A stretch of 31,690 nucleotides of DNA from an uncultured Bacteroides sp. (GCA_900543205.1 UQQM01000024.1:1-31690); one strand, 5' to 3'. Shown: positions 16,896 through 26,017, counted from the stretch's first letter. The notes: generated from the letters alone by a model not told the origin. Numbers and translations are program-made.

Positions 16896-16954
16896 GGCCT
16901 AGTCGACTAGGATAATTTTGGCGCGCATCCATCACCCCAAATGTCGACTAGGCC
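16896..16954. repeat. GTCGAC-centred 12-bp inverted repeat
   Basis: GGCCTAGTCGAC (16896-16907) and its exact reverse complement GTCGACTAGGCC (16943-16954) flank 35 bp. The left arm is part of a perfect 14-bp palindrome, CCTAGTCGACTAGG (16898-16911). Just outside lies a perfect 12-bp tandem repeat CTTGCCAACTTT (16871-16882 and 16883-16894), and a further CCAACTTTC follows the right arm. This looks like a protein-binding or recombination site upstream of trmD. Confidence 0.65.
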
Positions 16955-17131
16955 CAACTTTCCGTGCTTTTCGAAGGCCTATACATCCGTAACTCATTGA
17001 ACGACAAAAGCCTGCTGGCGCAGCGGTTTCCTGCGCCGTGTCAAGTAATTATATATCATCAGCCGTTTCCGCCGCCGGCATGCGGATTCAAGTTTTTCAG
17101 GGAATGCGGACTTTATCTTGCATAAAAAGGG

Positions 17132-17139
17132 TATTTTTG
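17132..17139 (+). promoter_or_regulatory. Possible -7 box for trmD
   Basis: TATTTTTG fits the Bacteroidetes -7 consensus TAnnTTTG and lies 22 bp before the chosen trmD start. No good -33 TTTG was seen at the usual distance, so this is tentative. Confidence 0.35.
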
Positions 17140-17160
17140 TGCGGATTTAACTTCAGGAAC

Positions 17161-17844
17161 ATGCGAATAGACATACTCAGCGTCGTGCCCGAGCTGCTTG
17201 AAAGCCCCCTGGCCCATTCCATAGTCGGGCGCGCGATAGGCAAAGGCCTGGTGGACATACAGGTGCATAATCTCCGCAAATACGGAATAGGTCCGAGAAA
17301 GAACGTGGACGACTACAGCTACGGCGGAGACGCGGGGATGGTCATGAGAGTGGAGCCCGTATATGACATGATAGCCGAGCTCAAGGCCGAAAGGGACTAC
17401 GACGAGGTCATCTACATGTCACCGGACGGTGAGCGTTTCACCCAGGGCATGGCCAACGAACTCTCACTCAAGGAGAACATCATAATCCTCTGCGGACATT
17501 ACAAGGGCATAGACGAGCGCATACGCGAGCATCTCGTGACCCGCGAAATTTCCGTCGGCGACTATGTGGTCAGCGGCGGGGAGATTCCTGCGGCCCTGGT
17601 GGCAGACGCTTTGGTGCGCTTGATTCCCGGGGCGCTGACGGACGAAACCTCCGCCCTCTCGGACTCGTTCCAGGAGGGCCTGGTCTCCCCTCCGGTCTAC
17701 ACCAGACCTGCGGAATTCAACGGCTGGAAAGTGCCCGAAGTGCTGCTCAGCGGGAATCCCAGGCTCATACGCCAGTGGCAGGACGAACAGGCTTTGGAAC
17801 GCACAGCGAAAAGGAGGCCGGAGCTACTTAATAAAGAATTTTAA
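17161..17844 (+). CDS. trmD: tRNA (guanine-N1)-methyltransferase TrmD
   Basis: TrmD methylates G37 of tRNAs that read CNN and related codons, using S-adenosylmethionine, and so guards the reading frame. The protein has 227 residues, close to the usual length minus the variable tail. I chose the ATG at 17161 because [17 protein letters not shown] is the conserved TrmD N-terminus; an upstream in-frame ATG at 17038 adds 41 residues without family resemblance. Conserved parts are [19 protein letters not shown], the knotted SAM-binding motifs [22 protein letters not shown] and [16 protein letters not shown], and the C-terminal [19 protein letters not shown]. It stands alone: the flanks are non-coding on both sides, so it is probably transcribed singly. 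Confidence 0.96.
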   Translation: MRIDILSVVPELLESPLAHSIVGRAIGKGLVDIQVHNLRKYGIGPRKNVDDYSYGGDAGMVMRVEPVYDMIAELKAERDYDEVIYMSPDGERFTQGMANELSLKENIIILCGHYKGIDERIREHLVTREISVGDYVVSGGEIPAALVADALVRLIPGALTDETSALSDSFQEGLVSPPVYTRPAEFNGWKVPEVLLSGNPRLIRQWQDEQALERTAKRRPELLNKEF

Positions 17845-17883
17845 AAACTTAATATTTTTCTTGAAAATTTTTTGAAAAAATTA

Positions 17884-17912
17884 TTGCGAATTAGAAAAAT
17901 TGTGTATCTTTG
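17884..17912 (+). promoter_or_regulatory. Promoter of candidate small RNA
   Basis: TTG at 17884-17886 and TATCTTTG at 17905-17912 are separated by 18 bp and match the Bacteroidetes sigma pattern TTG / TAnnTTTG. The predicted start is near 17918. Confidence 0.7.
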
Positions 17913-17917
17913 CTCTT

Positions 17918-18044
17918 GGAAATGAAAACAACTCGACTCCGGTTCTGTGCCGGAGGTTTCTAACCAACAATAATTAACCTTCTATAAGGTAATACACTAC
18001 TAATAACTAACCGTAAAAGCCTGTCGTGATGACAGGCTTTTGTC
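17918..18044 (+). ncRNA. Candidate stand-alone small RNA (or leader) with own promoter and terminator
   Basis: About 125 nt are bounded by a good promoter and a strong hairpin terminator in the gap between trmD and the DUF349 gene. The 5' part holds a CTCCGG/CCGGAG hairpin (about 17937-17955), followed by a mostly unpaired A/T-rich middle. An ATG at 17922 opens a 13-codon frame (MKTTRLRFCAGGF) ending at 17963, so a tiny peptide is possible. The next gene has its own promoter after the terminator, so this looks like an independent unit. It may match a known Bacteroidales RNA motif, which I could not test. Confidence 0.55.
18015..18041 (+). terminator. Intrinsic terminator of the candidate small RNA
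   Basis: AAAAGCCTGTC and GACAGGCTTTT form a perfect 11-bp stem around GTGAT. The 3' arm ends in four Ts followed by GTCG. The A-run before the stem could make it work in both directions. Confidence 0.85.
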
Positions 18045-18062
18045 GTATAAATTATCCGCCGA

Positions 18063-18096
18063 TTTGAAATATAGCCAAAAAGAATTCCTATATTTG
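18063..18096 (+). promoter_or_regulatory. Promoter of the DUF349-yidC gene group
   Basis: TTTG (18063-18066) and TATATTTG (18089-18096) are separated by 22 bp, a near-ideal Bacteroidetes promoter. The predicted start is near 18103, about 20 nt before the DUF349 gene's ATG. Confidence 0.8.
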
Positions 18097-18121
18097 TAAT
18101 CTGTAATCAACTGAAGAAATT

Positions 18122-19930
18122 ATGAGCGAAAACAACTTTCCTGAGAAGGTGCAAGAGGTCCTTGCAGAAGTCACCGAGAAGGTGAACGATGTCGCCGGAG
18201 CCGTCAGCGACAAGCTTGATACGCTTGCCGACAAGGTGGAAGATGCCGCCGAAGCCGCAGCCGACAAAACCGAGGAACTTGCAGACAAGTCTCTCGCCGA
18301 GTTGTCCGACATGTTCGTCAGCCTGAAGGACAGCGCTGACAGCATGCTGCGCTCCAAGGAGGCCGAAAGCATCAAGTCAGCTTTCTACAAGCTGCTCACC
18401 AGGCTGAAGGGCGAGAATCCCCAGATTGCCGACGATGCCAGGAACAATCCCCTCGAGGCCGTGGAGCAGAATTTCAAGGCCATGTACTCCGACTACAAGA
18501 AGGAGCGCGCCGAGTACAACAGGCAGCAGGACGAGCAGCGCGAGGCCAATCTTCTCAAGAAACAGGCCATCATAGAGGATCTCAAGGCCCTTGTGGAGGG
18601 ACAGGATGACATGAGCTCCCAGTTCCCCGCCTTCAGGGAGATCCAGAACCGCTGGAAAGAGGCAGGCCCCGTGCCCGCCCAGTCATTCAGGGACATCAAC
18701 GACCGCTACCAGTTCTATGTCGAGAAATTCTACGACATGGTCAAGATAAGCCGCGACCTGCGCGACCTCGATTTCAAGAAGAACCTGGAAGCCAAGGAGG
18801 CCCTCTGCGAGGCGGCGGAGAAGCTCGCCGAGAACGAGAACATCGTGTCGGCGTTCCATGAACTGCAGAAACTGCATGAGCAGTGGAAGGAGTTCGGCCC
18901 CGTGGCCAAGGAGAAGCGCGAGGAGATATGGGACCGTTTCAAGGCGGCGACCGCTGTAATCAACAAGCGCTACCAGGCCCACTTCGAAGAGCTCAAGGGC
19001 CAGCAGCTCGAGAATCTCGAGAAGAAGAAGAAACTCTGCGAGAAGGTCGAGGAGATAGCGGCAAGGGAGGTCAAGGGCTCGGCCGAATGGAACGCCTTCT
19101 CCAAGGAAATCGAGGACATACAGGCCGAATGGCGCAAGATAGGTTTCGCGACCAAGAAGGAGAACCAGAAAATCTACGACCGCTTCCGCGCGGCCTGCGA
19201 CGCCTTCTTCGGACGCAAGCGCGAGTACTACAACGGCATCAAGGGCACGATGAACGAGAACCTCGAGAAGAAGCAGGCCCTGATCGAACAGGCCGAGGCC
19301 CTCAAGGACAGCACCGAATGGAAGAAGACCACCGACCAGTACATCTCGCTCCAGAAGCAGTGGAAGGAGATAGGCCCCGTGCCCCGCAAGAAATCCGAAC
19401 AGCTCTGGAAAAGGTTCCGGGCAGCCTGCGACGAGTTCTTCGCCAGGAGGGACGCCAACGCATCGCCCGAGAACGACTTCTACGGCAACCTCAAGGCCAA
19501 GAGGAAGCTCATCGGGGACATCAGGGCCTACGTTCCCGGCGATGACGAGACCGCGAACGCGGAGATGATGCGCGAGTTCAACGAGCGCTGGCAGGCCATA
19601 GGCCATGTGCCCTTCAAGGAAAAGGACGCCGTCCAGAGCGAATTCCGCGAAGCGATGCGGGAGAAGTTCCCTCTGTTCAATCTCCAGAGAGGCGGGAAGC
19701 AGGGCGGATCCGCATCCGGCGGTCACCGCAGTCCCAAGGACATTCTCATAGCAAAATACAACACACTGCAGCAGAACATAAACACTTACGAAAACAATAT
19801 CGGATTCTTCTCATCATCAAGCAGCGACAGCCCCCTTATCCGCCAGATGCAGGCGAAGATCGACGAGGCGAAGGCGGAGCTCAAGAAACTGGAGGAACAG
19901 ATCAGGAACGCCGAAGAAGAAAGCAAGTAA
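18122..19930 (+). CDS. DUF349 multi-repeat protein
   Basis: This is a 602-residue cytoplasmic, highly charged helical protein with about five DUF349 repeats. They begin near residues 167, 243, 323, 404 and 483, each with a form of the core WKEIGPV (WKEAGPV, WKEFGPV, WRKIGFA, WKEIGPV, WQAIGHV) followed by a helix such as IWDRFKAATAVINKR. Residues 8-75 are an alanine-, lysine- and glutamate-rich amphipathic stretch with short spaced DKV/DK repeats. The last 40 residues form a coiled coil (LIRQMQAKIDEAKAELKKLE). The function of DUF349 proteins is not well defined. The ATG at 18122 follows a good promoter by about 25 bp. The stop abuts the yidC start (TAAATG), which suggests translational coupling to membrane-protein insertion. 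Confidence 0.92.
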   Translation: MSENNFPEKVQEVLAEVTEKVNDVAGAVSDKLDTLADKVEDAAEAAADKTEELADKSLAELSDMFVSLKDSADSMLRSKEAESIKSAFYKLLTRLKGENPQIADDARNNPLEAVEQNFKAMYSDYKKERAEYNRQQDEQREANLLKKQAIIEDLKALVEGQDDMSSQFPAFREIQNRWKEAGPVPAQSFRDINDRYQFYVEKFYDMVKISRDLRDLDFKKNLEAKEALCEAAEKLAENENIVSAFHELQKLHEQWKEFGPVAKEKREEIWDRFKAATAVINKRYQAHFEELKGQQLENLEKKKKLCEKVEEIAAREVKGSAEWNAFSKEIEDIQAEWRKIGFATKKENQKIYDRFRAACDAFFGRKREYYNGIKGTMNENLEKKQALIEQAEALKDSTEWKKTTDQYISLQKQWKEIGPVPRKKSEQLWKRFRAACDEFFARRDANASPENDFYGNLKAKRKLIGDIRAYVPGDDETANAEMMREFNERWQAIGHVPFKEKDAVQSEFREAMREKFPLFNLQRGGKQGGSASGGHRSPKDILIAKYNTLQQNINTYENNIGFFSSSSSDSPLIRQMQAKIDEAKAELKKLEEQIRNAEEESK

Positions 19931-21775
19931 ATGGACAAGAACACAATTATAGGATTCGTCCTCATAATTCTGATTTTCGTCGGTTTCTCGGTATTCGAGA
20001 CCGGCCGTGCACGCAAAAACGCCGAACTCCAGGCCCAGGCGGATTCGATAGCCCTGGCCATGAACCCGGTCCGCGACATCCCTGAAATTCCGGAGGAGTC
20101 GCCGGAGAGCCGCGATGACTCCACGATGTTCAAGGACACGGCCATACGGCATGCGTACAACGCCAAAGCGCAGATTGTGGCCATCGAGAACAGCAGGCTC
20201 AAGGTCGAGTTCAACACCAGGGGCGCGCAGCCCCATTCCGTGATGGTCAAGGACTACTACAACTACGACAGCACGGAACTCTACCTTTTCCGGCCGGGAG
20301 AGGCTGACTACGCGATCAGCGTCTACGCAGGAGAATACATCCGCTCCGACAAGTTCACCTTCGAGGTCGCCGAGCTGACCGACAGCAGCGTCACGATGCG
20401 CCTGCCCTTCTCCGGAGGCGGATACATCGAGCAGAAATACATACTCCACGAAGACAGCTACCGCATGGACAACCTGCTCTCCTTCGTGGACATGGACGGG
20501 GTGATTCCGGGGAACGTAAGCTCCTTCGACATCGACTTCAACGTCACGGTGCCCCGCATGGAGAAAGGCTACAGGAACGAGTCCCAGTATTCCAAGCTGA
20601 ACTATTACTATGAAGGCGACAAGAAGCCCGAAGCCATAGGCAACGGCCGCAACGGCGAACGCCGCATAGACTCCAGGCTCAGCTGGTTCGCGTTCCAGCA
20701 GCAGTTCTTCTCGGTGATAATGCGCGCGCCCCGGGAGTTTTCCTCCGGCGACCTTGCAATCAGCTTCTATCCGGAGAGCGACCCCGGCCGCAACCTGATG
20801 GACTGCAGCGCGAGGATGCGCGCCGACCTGGTACAGGGCGGAGGCACGATACCCTTCGAGTTCTACCTCGGCCCTAACCACTTCCAGACCCTCAAGAGCT
20901 ACGACCACAAGTATGAGAAGATCATCCCCCTGGGAGGATGGCTCGTGGGCTGGTTCACCAGATTCGCGATAATCCCGATGTTCAACTTCTTCGGAAGGTT
21001 CATCGACAGTTTCGGACTCGTCATCCTGCTGATGACCATAGTCATCAAGCTCGTCGTACTCCCCTTCACCTACAAGTCCTACGCTTCTTCGGCGAAGATG
21101 GGAGCACTCAAGCCCGAAATCGACAAGATAAACGCGAAATACCCCCACATGGACAACCAGCAGGAGCAGCTCAAGAAGCAGCAGGCCATGATGAACCTCT
21201 ACAAGCGGGCCGGAGTCAGTCCCATGGGAGGCTGCCTGCCCATGCTGCTGACCTTCCCCATCCTGTGGGCGATGTTCCGCTTCTTCCCCGCATCCATCGA
21301 GCTCCGCCAGCAGCCTTTCCTCTGGTGCGACGACCTTTCGGCCTACGACTCGATACTGGACTACGGGACGCGCATTCCCATACTCGGAGACCACCTGTCG
21401 CTCTTCGCCCTGCTGATGGCGGTGACCATGTGGGTATATTCCAAGTTCACGCTGGCCTCGCAGCCCAACGCCAACGACCCCAGTGCCGCGAGCATGCGCT
21501 TCATGAGCCTCTGGCTGATGCCGATAATGATGTTCTTCATCTGCAACCAGCTCTCGGCCGCGCTCAGCTACTACTACCTGCTCTCGCAGCTGATCTCCAT
21601 ACTTGAAACCGTAATCATCCGCAAGAGCATAGACAAGGATGCCATACTCGAGAAGGTCAGGGCGAGCGAAGGCAAGCCCATGCCCAAGAGCAAATGGCAG
21701 CAGCGCATAGAGGAGGCCCAGAGAATCCAGGAGCAGCAGCTCCGCGAGCAGAGGAAGAAACAGGGCCGCAAGTAA
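19931..21775 (+). CDS. yidC: Membrane protein insertase YidC
   Basis: YidC inserts and folds inner-membrane proteins, alone or with SecYEG. The protein is 614 residues. An N-terminal transmembrane anchor (about 5-22, IIGFVLIILIFVGFSVF) is followed by a large periplasmic beta-sandwich domain (about 70-330), as in Gram-negative YidC. The conserved 60-kDa inner membrane domain runs from about 335 (PLGGWLVGWFTRFAIIPMF) to 575, including IKLVVLPFTYKSYASSAKM, PMGGCLPMLLTFPILWAMF and LMPIMMFFICNQLSAALSYYY. The tail is rich in Gln, Lys and Arg (QEQQLREQRKKQGRK), which suits ribosome contact. It begins directly after the DUF349 stop, and the yggS-type gene starts 2 nt after its stop. Confidence 0.97.
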   Translation: MDKNTIIGFVLIILIFVGFSVFETGRARKNAELQAQADSIALAMNPVRDIPEIPEESPESRDDSTMFKDTAIRHAYNAKAQIVAIENSRLKVEFNTRGAQPHSVMVKDYYNYDSTELYLFRPGEADYAISVYAGEYIRSDKFTFEVAELTDSSVTMRLPFSGGGYIEQKYILHEDSYRMDNLLSFVDMDGVIPGNVSSFDIDFNVTVPRMEKGYRNESQYSKLNYYYEGDKKPEAIGNGRNGERRIDSRLSWFAFQQQFFSVIMRAPREFSSGDLAISFYPESDPGRNLMDCSARMRADLVQGGGTIPFEFYLGPNHFQTLKSYDHKYEKIIPLGGWLVGWFTRFAIIPMFNFFGRFIDSFGLVILLMTIVIKLVVLPFTYKSYASSAKMGALKPEIDKINAKYPHMDNQQEQLKKQQAMMNLYKRAGVSPMGGCLPMLLTFPILWAMFRFFPASIELRQQPFLWCDDLSAYDSILDYGTRIPILGDHLSLFALLMAVTMWVYSKFTLASQPNANDPSAASMRFMSLWLMPIMMFFICNQLSAALSYYYLLSQLISILETVIIRKSIDKDAILEKVRASEGKPMPKSKWQQRIEEAQRIQEQQLREQRKKQGRK

Positions 21776-21776
21776 T

Positions 21777-22454
21777 ATGATAGAAGAGAATCTCCATAAC
21801 ATCCAAAAGGAACTGCCACCCGACGTCAAGCTGGTGGCAGTTTCCAAATTCCACCCCCTCGAAACCATCATCGAAGCGGCAGGGGCCGGGCAGCTGCGCT
21901 TCGGAGAGAGCCGGCCGCAGGAATTCCAGAAAAAGGTACTGGCATTGGAGGCGGAGAATCCCGACCTCGCCGGGAGGCTGGAATGGCATTTCATAGGCCA
22001 CCTGCAGACCAACAAGCTCAAGATGGTGCTCCCCTACGCCTCCCTGGTCCAGTCGATAGACAGCCTCCACCTGCTGCAGGCGGTGGACGGCTGGGGAAAG
22101 ACGGCGCAAAAGACCGTGAACGTGTTGCTGGAGCTCCATATCGGCGCCGAGAAGACGAAGCAGGGATTCGTCGAGGAAGAGGCCCTCGACATACTCTTCA
22201 ATGCGTCCAGGTACGCCAACGTCCGCTTCTGCGGTCTGATGGGCATGGCGTCGCACAGCGACGACGAGGAGGACATACGCGCCGACTTCTCGAGAATCTC
22301 ATCCTTCTTCGCCTATTGCCGGGACCTCTTCCCGGAACTGGAGAGTTTCCGCGAGCTGTCCATAGGCATGTCGGGCGACTGGCGCATAGCCCTCGAATAC
22401 GGGGCCACAATGGTCCGCATAGGTACGGCGATTTTCGGCCCGAGACAGTACTGA
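21777..22454 (+). CDS. yggS: YggS/PLPBP-family pyridoxal-phosphate homeostasis protein
   Basis: This is a 225-residue member of the alanine-racemase-like PLP-binding family (YggS, YlmE, human PLPBP). It is thought to buffer pyridoxal phosphate rather than catalyse a known reaction. The PLP lysine is Lys24 in KLVAVSKFHP. Other family marks are FGESRPQEFQKK, WHFIGHLQTNK, CGLMGMA and the C-terminal LSIGMSGDWRIALEYGATMVRIG, which binds the phosphate. The start ATG lies 1 nt after the yidC stop, so it is part of the same transcript. A bPH_5-like gene follows after 33 bp. Confidence 0.95.
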   Translation: MIEENLHNIQKELPPDVKLVAVSKFHPLETIIEAAGAGQLRFGESRPQEFQKKVLALEAENPDLAGRLEWHFIGHLQTNKLKMVLPYASLVQSIDSLHLLQAVDGWGKTAQKTVNVLLELHIGAEKTKQGFVEEEALDILFNASRYANVRFCGLMGMASHSDDEEDIRADFSRISSFFAYCRDLFPELESFRELSIGMSGDWRIALEYGATMVRIGTAIFGPRQY

Positions 22455-22487
22455 ATCACCATTCTAACGGAACACTTCCCTGAAGCG

Positions 22488-22904
22488 ATGAAGAACATGA
22501 GCGCAGGAATCATCATCGGAATAGTCATGATATTCGCAGGCATCGTCGTGATGCTGGTGTCAATCTCCCGACCGAACAGGATAGAGGTATGCGACGGCAG
22601 CCTCGTCATCTCCGGCAGCTACCCGATGAGCGTGAAACCGGACGAAATCCAGACGGCCGAACTGCTGGACAGCCTTCCGAAAATCACGATACGCACCAAT
22701 GGCTTCGCCCTTGGCAATTCGATGACCGGGCATTTCCGCATGAAAGGAATCGGAGCCTGCCGGCTCTATCTCAAGATGAACCGCCCGCCGTTCGTGCATA
22801 TCGTCACCTCCGGCGGAAAGCATATATTCTTCAATACGGAAGAGCCGTCCCGCACCAGAGAGCTTTTCGATGCGCTGAACCAGTCCAAGGCCAGCCCTGA
22901 ATAG
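22488..22904 (+). CDS. Small membrane protein with bPH_5-like domain
   Basis: This is a 138-residue protein with one N-terminal membrane helix (about 5-27, AGIIIGIVMIFAGIVVMLVS). A soluble beta-rich domain follows: EIQTAELLDSLPKI, TNGFALGNSMTGHFRMKGIG, CRLYL, PPFVHIVTSGGKHIFFNT and a final helix TRELFDALNQ. That pattern resembles the bacterial pleckstrin-homology-like family bPH_5. Its role is not known. ATG codons at 22488 and 22497 are both usable. It is the last gene of the plus-strand group and faces lpxB tail to tail with only 18 bp between stops. Confidence 0.8.
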   Translation: MKNMSAGIIIGIVMIFAGIVVMLVSISRPNRIEVCDGSLVISGSYPMSVKPDEIQTAELLDSLPKITIRTNGFALGNSMTGHFRMKGIGACRLYLKMNRPPFVHIVTSGGKHIFFNTEEPSRTRELFDALNQSKASPE

Positions 22905-22922
22905 CGGCGGATATGGAACCGG

Positions 22923-24062
22923 CTATTTCTTGAGCTCCCTTATCATGGCCGCCGCAACCTTGCGCGACGCTCCCCTGCCTCCGAGAACTTCCCGTATTGC
23001 CGCATAGTCGGCCAGCATACGCGAACGGTAGGCCTCGTCTTCGTTGAGCCTCCTGACTTCCGCCAGCACCTCTTCAAGGTTGAAGTCGTCCTGGATCAGC
23101 TCCCGGAAGGCCAGCCTGTCTATGCAGAGATTGCCCAATGAGATATACTTGATGTGGTCCCCGACCCTGAGCACGTTCTTCGCCATGAAATAGGTCAGGG
23201 GCGAAGTGCTCCAGCAGACCACCTGCGGAGTTCCGATAAGGGCCGCTTCCAGGGAGGCCGTACCGGAATTGACCACGGCCGCATCGGCGAACTTCAGGAT
23301 GTCGTAGGTCCTGCCGAAGAGCAGCTCCACGTTCGTCCGTGAGCCTATGTACTGCTGATAGTCCTCCCGGGTCCTCGCCGGGGCGCCGGCCACGACGAAC
23401 TTATAGCCTTCATATCGGGGCAGCGCCGAAAGTTTGTCAGCGAGCTCCATGCAAATCGGCATCGTGCGCGCGATCTCCGCCTTGCGCGAACCTGCGAGCA
23501 GGGCTATGTAGCGTCCCGGCACGGGGCGTACGAAATCATGGGAATCCACGGCGTCGACCAGCGGATTGCCCTCGTAGACATAGCCTATCCCCCGGCTCGA
23601 GAAATATTCCTTCTCGAAGGGGAAGACGATGAAGAGCCTGTCCACCCAGGCCTTGAGCCTGCGGTTGCGGCCCTCGCGCGACGCCCAGGTCTTCGGGGCA
23701 ATATAATAGAACACCTTTATCCCGTGCCGGTGGCAGAAGGAGGCGATTTTCATGTTGAACCCGGGATAATCGATAAGAATCACGACATCGGGCTTCCATG
23801 CGGCTATGTCCTCCCGGCAGAATTCCACATTGCGCAGCAGCTTGAAGCCCTTTGCGAGCACTTCCGTGAAACCCATGACCGCACCGTCGCGGTAATGGCG
23901 CACCAGCTCGGCGGGCACCCCACTCTCCGCGGCGGCCTCCTTCATCATGTCGCCGCCCCAGAACCGTATCCGCGCCTCCTTGTCCTCTGCGGCCAGTCCG
24001 CGCACGAGATTGCTGCCGTGCAGGTCGCCTGACGCCTCTCCGGCAATGATATAATATCGCAT
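22923..24062 (-). CDS. lpxB: Lipid-A-disaccharide synthase LpxB
   Basis: LpxB joins UDP-2,3-diacylglucosamine to lipid X to form the lipid A disaccharide at the cytoplasmic face of the inner membrane. It has 379 residues, the usual length. The family signatures are YYIIAGEASGDLHGSNL (3-19), RFWGGDMM, MGFTEVL, VILIDYPGFNMKIA with Asp98, FYYIAPKTWASREGR, FPFEKEYF, EGNPLVD, LLAGSRKAEI (188-197) and the C-terminal NSGTASLEAALIGTPQVVCW. It starts 2 nt after the surE stop, so the two are one operon. It confirms a Gram-negative envelope with lipid A. Confidence 0.96.
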   Translation of the reverse strand: MRYYIIAGEASGDLHGSNLVRGLAAEDKEARIRFWGGDMMKEAAAESGVPAELVRHYRDGAVMGFTEVLAKGFKLLRNVEFCREDIAAWKPDVVILIDYPGFNMKIASFCHRHGIKVFYYIAPKTWASREGRNRRLKAWVDRLFIVFPFEKEYFSSRGIGYVYEGNPLVDAVDSHDFVRPVPGRYIALLAGSRKAEIARTMPICMELADKLSALPRYEGYKFVVAGAPARTREDYQQYIGSRTNVELLFGRTYDILKFADAAVVNSGTASLEAALIGTPQVVCWSTSPLTYFMAKNVLRVGDHIKYISLGNLCIDRLAFRELIQDDFNLEEVLAEVRRLNEDEAYRSRMLADYAAIREVLGGRGASRKVAAAMIRELKK

Positions 24063-24064
24063 GG

Positions 24065-24889
24065 CTATATGAAGATTTCCCGGAGAGCGGCGCCCTCCTC
24101 GCGGTCGCTGTTGTCAATATTGTGAGGGGTCACCGTAATATATCCTTCGTCCAGCAATATATGGTCGGTGTTTCCTGTGTTGTCACCGTTGTCGGTGAAA
24201 TCCCCCGCCATGACGAAGATTTCCTCGCCGGCTTCAGCCGCCGCCACATATCCGAGGTCCTCCTCGGTCGGAGTACGCCCTATCTGCCCGAGGAAGCCGG
24301 TGAAATCGCGGTACTCCCTTTCCCAGTGGGCCCTTCCCATGTGGCAAACCCTGACGCCCTTTATCCCGTCGGCGGGCAGACCGGGGAAGTTGACATTATA
24401 GTAGGCGCCGAACCTGCGCGGGCGGGCCAGCAGTTTTTCGAGAATTGAGGGGAACAGCTCCGCGACAGCCGAGAAGTCGGCGTCTTCCGAAAAGCTGTCG
24501 AGGCTCACGCCCACCGAAGGGATGCCGTTCACCGCACCTTCCATCGCGGCCCCGAGAGTCCCCGAGTACAGGGCGGCGGTCGCGGCATTGCTTCCATGGT
24601 TGATGCCGCTCACTACAAGGTCAGGACGCTCCGGGAACATGACGTTGTCCAGGCCGAACTTGACGCAGCTCGCCGGAGTTCCGTCGAGATACCACCAGTG
24701 TTCGCCGGACTTTTCAAGGACTTTCTTGGCGGCCAGCGGCCTGAGTCCCATGCTCACCGCCATGGACATTCCGCTCTGCGGTTTCTTGGGCGCGACGATG
24801 GTCAGCTCGCCGTACGGGCGCAATATGCCGACCAGTTCCAGAAGGCCCTTGGCCTCATATCCGTCATCGTTCGTAACGAGTATTTTCAT
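24065..24889 (-). CDS. surE: 5'/3'-nucleotidase SurE
   Basis: SurE is a metal-dependent nucleoside monophosphate phosphatase. I chose the ATG at 24887-24889, because MKILVTNDDGYEAKGLLEL is the classic SurE N-terminus. An upstream in-frame ATG at 24982 would add 31 residues that overlap the promoter. The protein is then 274 residues. Metal-binding residues are in place: Asp8 and Asp9, Ser39 in PQSGMSMAVS and Asn97 in SGINHGSNA. A GTGGAG stretch sits directly before the start. A -7 box at 24904-24911 on this strand predicts a very short leader. lpxB follows after 2 nt. Confidence 0.95.
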   Translation of the reverse strand: MKILVTNDDGYEAKGLLELVGILRPYGELTIVAPKKPQSGMSMAVSMGLRPLAAKKVLEKSGEHWWYLDGTPASCVKFGLDNVMFPERPDLVVSGINHGSNAATAALYSGTLGAAMEGAVNGIPSVGVSLDSFSEDADFSAVAELFPSILEKLLARPRRFGAYYNVNFPGLPADGIKGVRVCHMGRAHWEREYRDFTGFLGQIGRTPTEEDLGYVAAAEAGEEIFVMAGDFTDNGDNTGNTDHILLDEGYITVTPHNIDNSDREEGAALREIFI

Positions 24890-24903
24890 CTCCACTTTTT
24901 CTA

Positions 24904-24911
24904 CAAATATA
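24904..24911 (-). promoter_or_regulatory. -7 box of the surE-lpxB promoter
   Basis: TATATTTG on the minus strand matches TAnnTTTG. The start would fall near 24897, leaving about 8 nt of leader before the surE ATG. Its upstream region overlaps the gapA promoter. Confidence 0.6.
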
Positions 24912-24912
24912 A

Positions 24913-24943
24913 TTGATTTTTCCCTATTTTTTTGATAAATTTG
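24913..24943 (+). promoter_or_regulatory. gapA promoter
   Basis: TTG (24913-24915) and TAAATTTG (24936-24943) are spaced by 20 bp, in the Bacteroidetes pattern. The predicted start is near 24950, about 47 nt before the gapA ATG; the leader is A/T-rich, as in strongly expressed Bacteroidetes genes. Confidence 0.7.
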
Positions 24944-24993
24944 CGACGCTTCAAAGGTTTGGAGTTTTAGTTTAATATTCATAATAATTTTAA

Positions 24994-25995
<1,002 letters not shown>

Positions 25996-26017
25996 TTTCC
26001 GCTATCATTACACACAG

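Larger units (their letters stand above)
15492..17160. other. Repeat-rich non-coding region upstream of susC and trmD
   Basis: This 1.67-kb stretch holds no protein gene I can support. The susC leader on the minus strand contains a 7-bp hairpin (15547-15569). GACATTTG on the minus strand (15601-15608) is a one-mismatch -7 box with only a weak TTG upstream, so the susC promoter is uncertain. A 9-bp inverted repeat lies at 15686-15721. The rest holds the dispersed repeat modules, long hairpins, a candidate small RNA with a terminator (16660-16829), and the GTCGAC-centred repeat (16896-16954), all listed separately. A further hairpin (GGCGCAG/CTGCGCC) lies at 17017-17037. Confidence 0.7.

Noticed and set aside
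15492..17160. CRISPR array or tRNA in the long gap
   Set aside because: The repeats are few, unequally spaced and of mixed type, and no cloverleaf with an acceptor stem was found.
19817..22021. Minus-strand open frame of more than 700 codons opposite yidC
   Set aside because: It is antisense to yidC, whose family motifs are unmistakable, and spans several gene boundaries.
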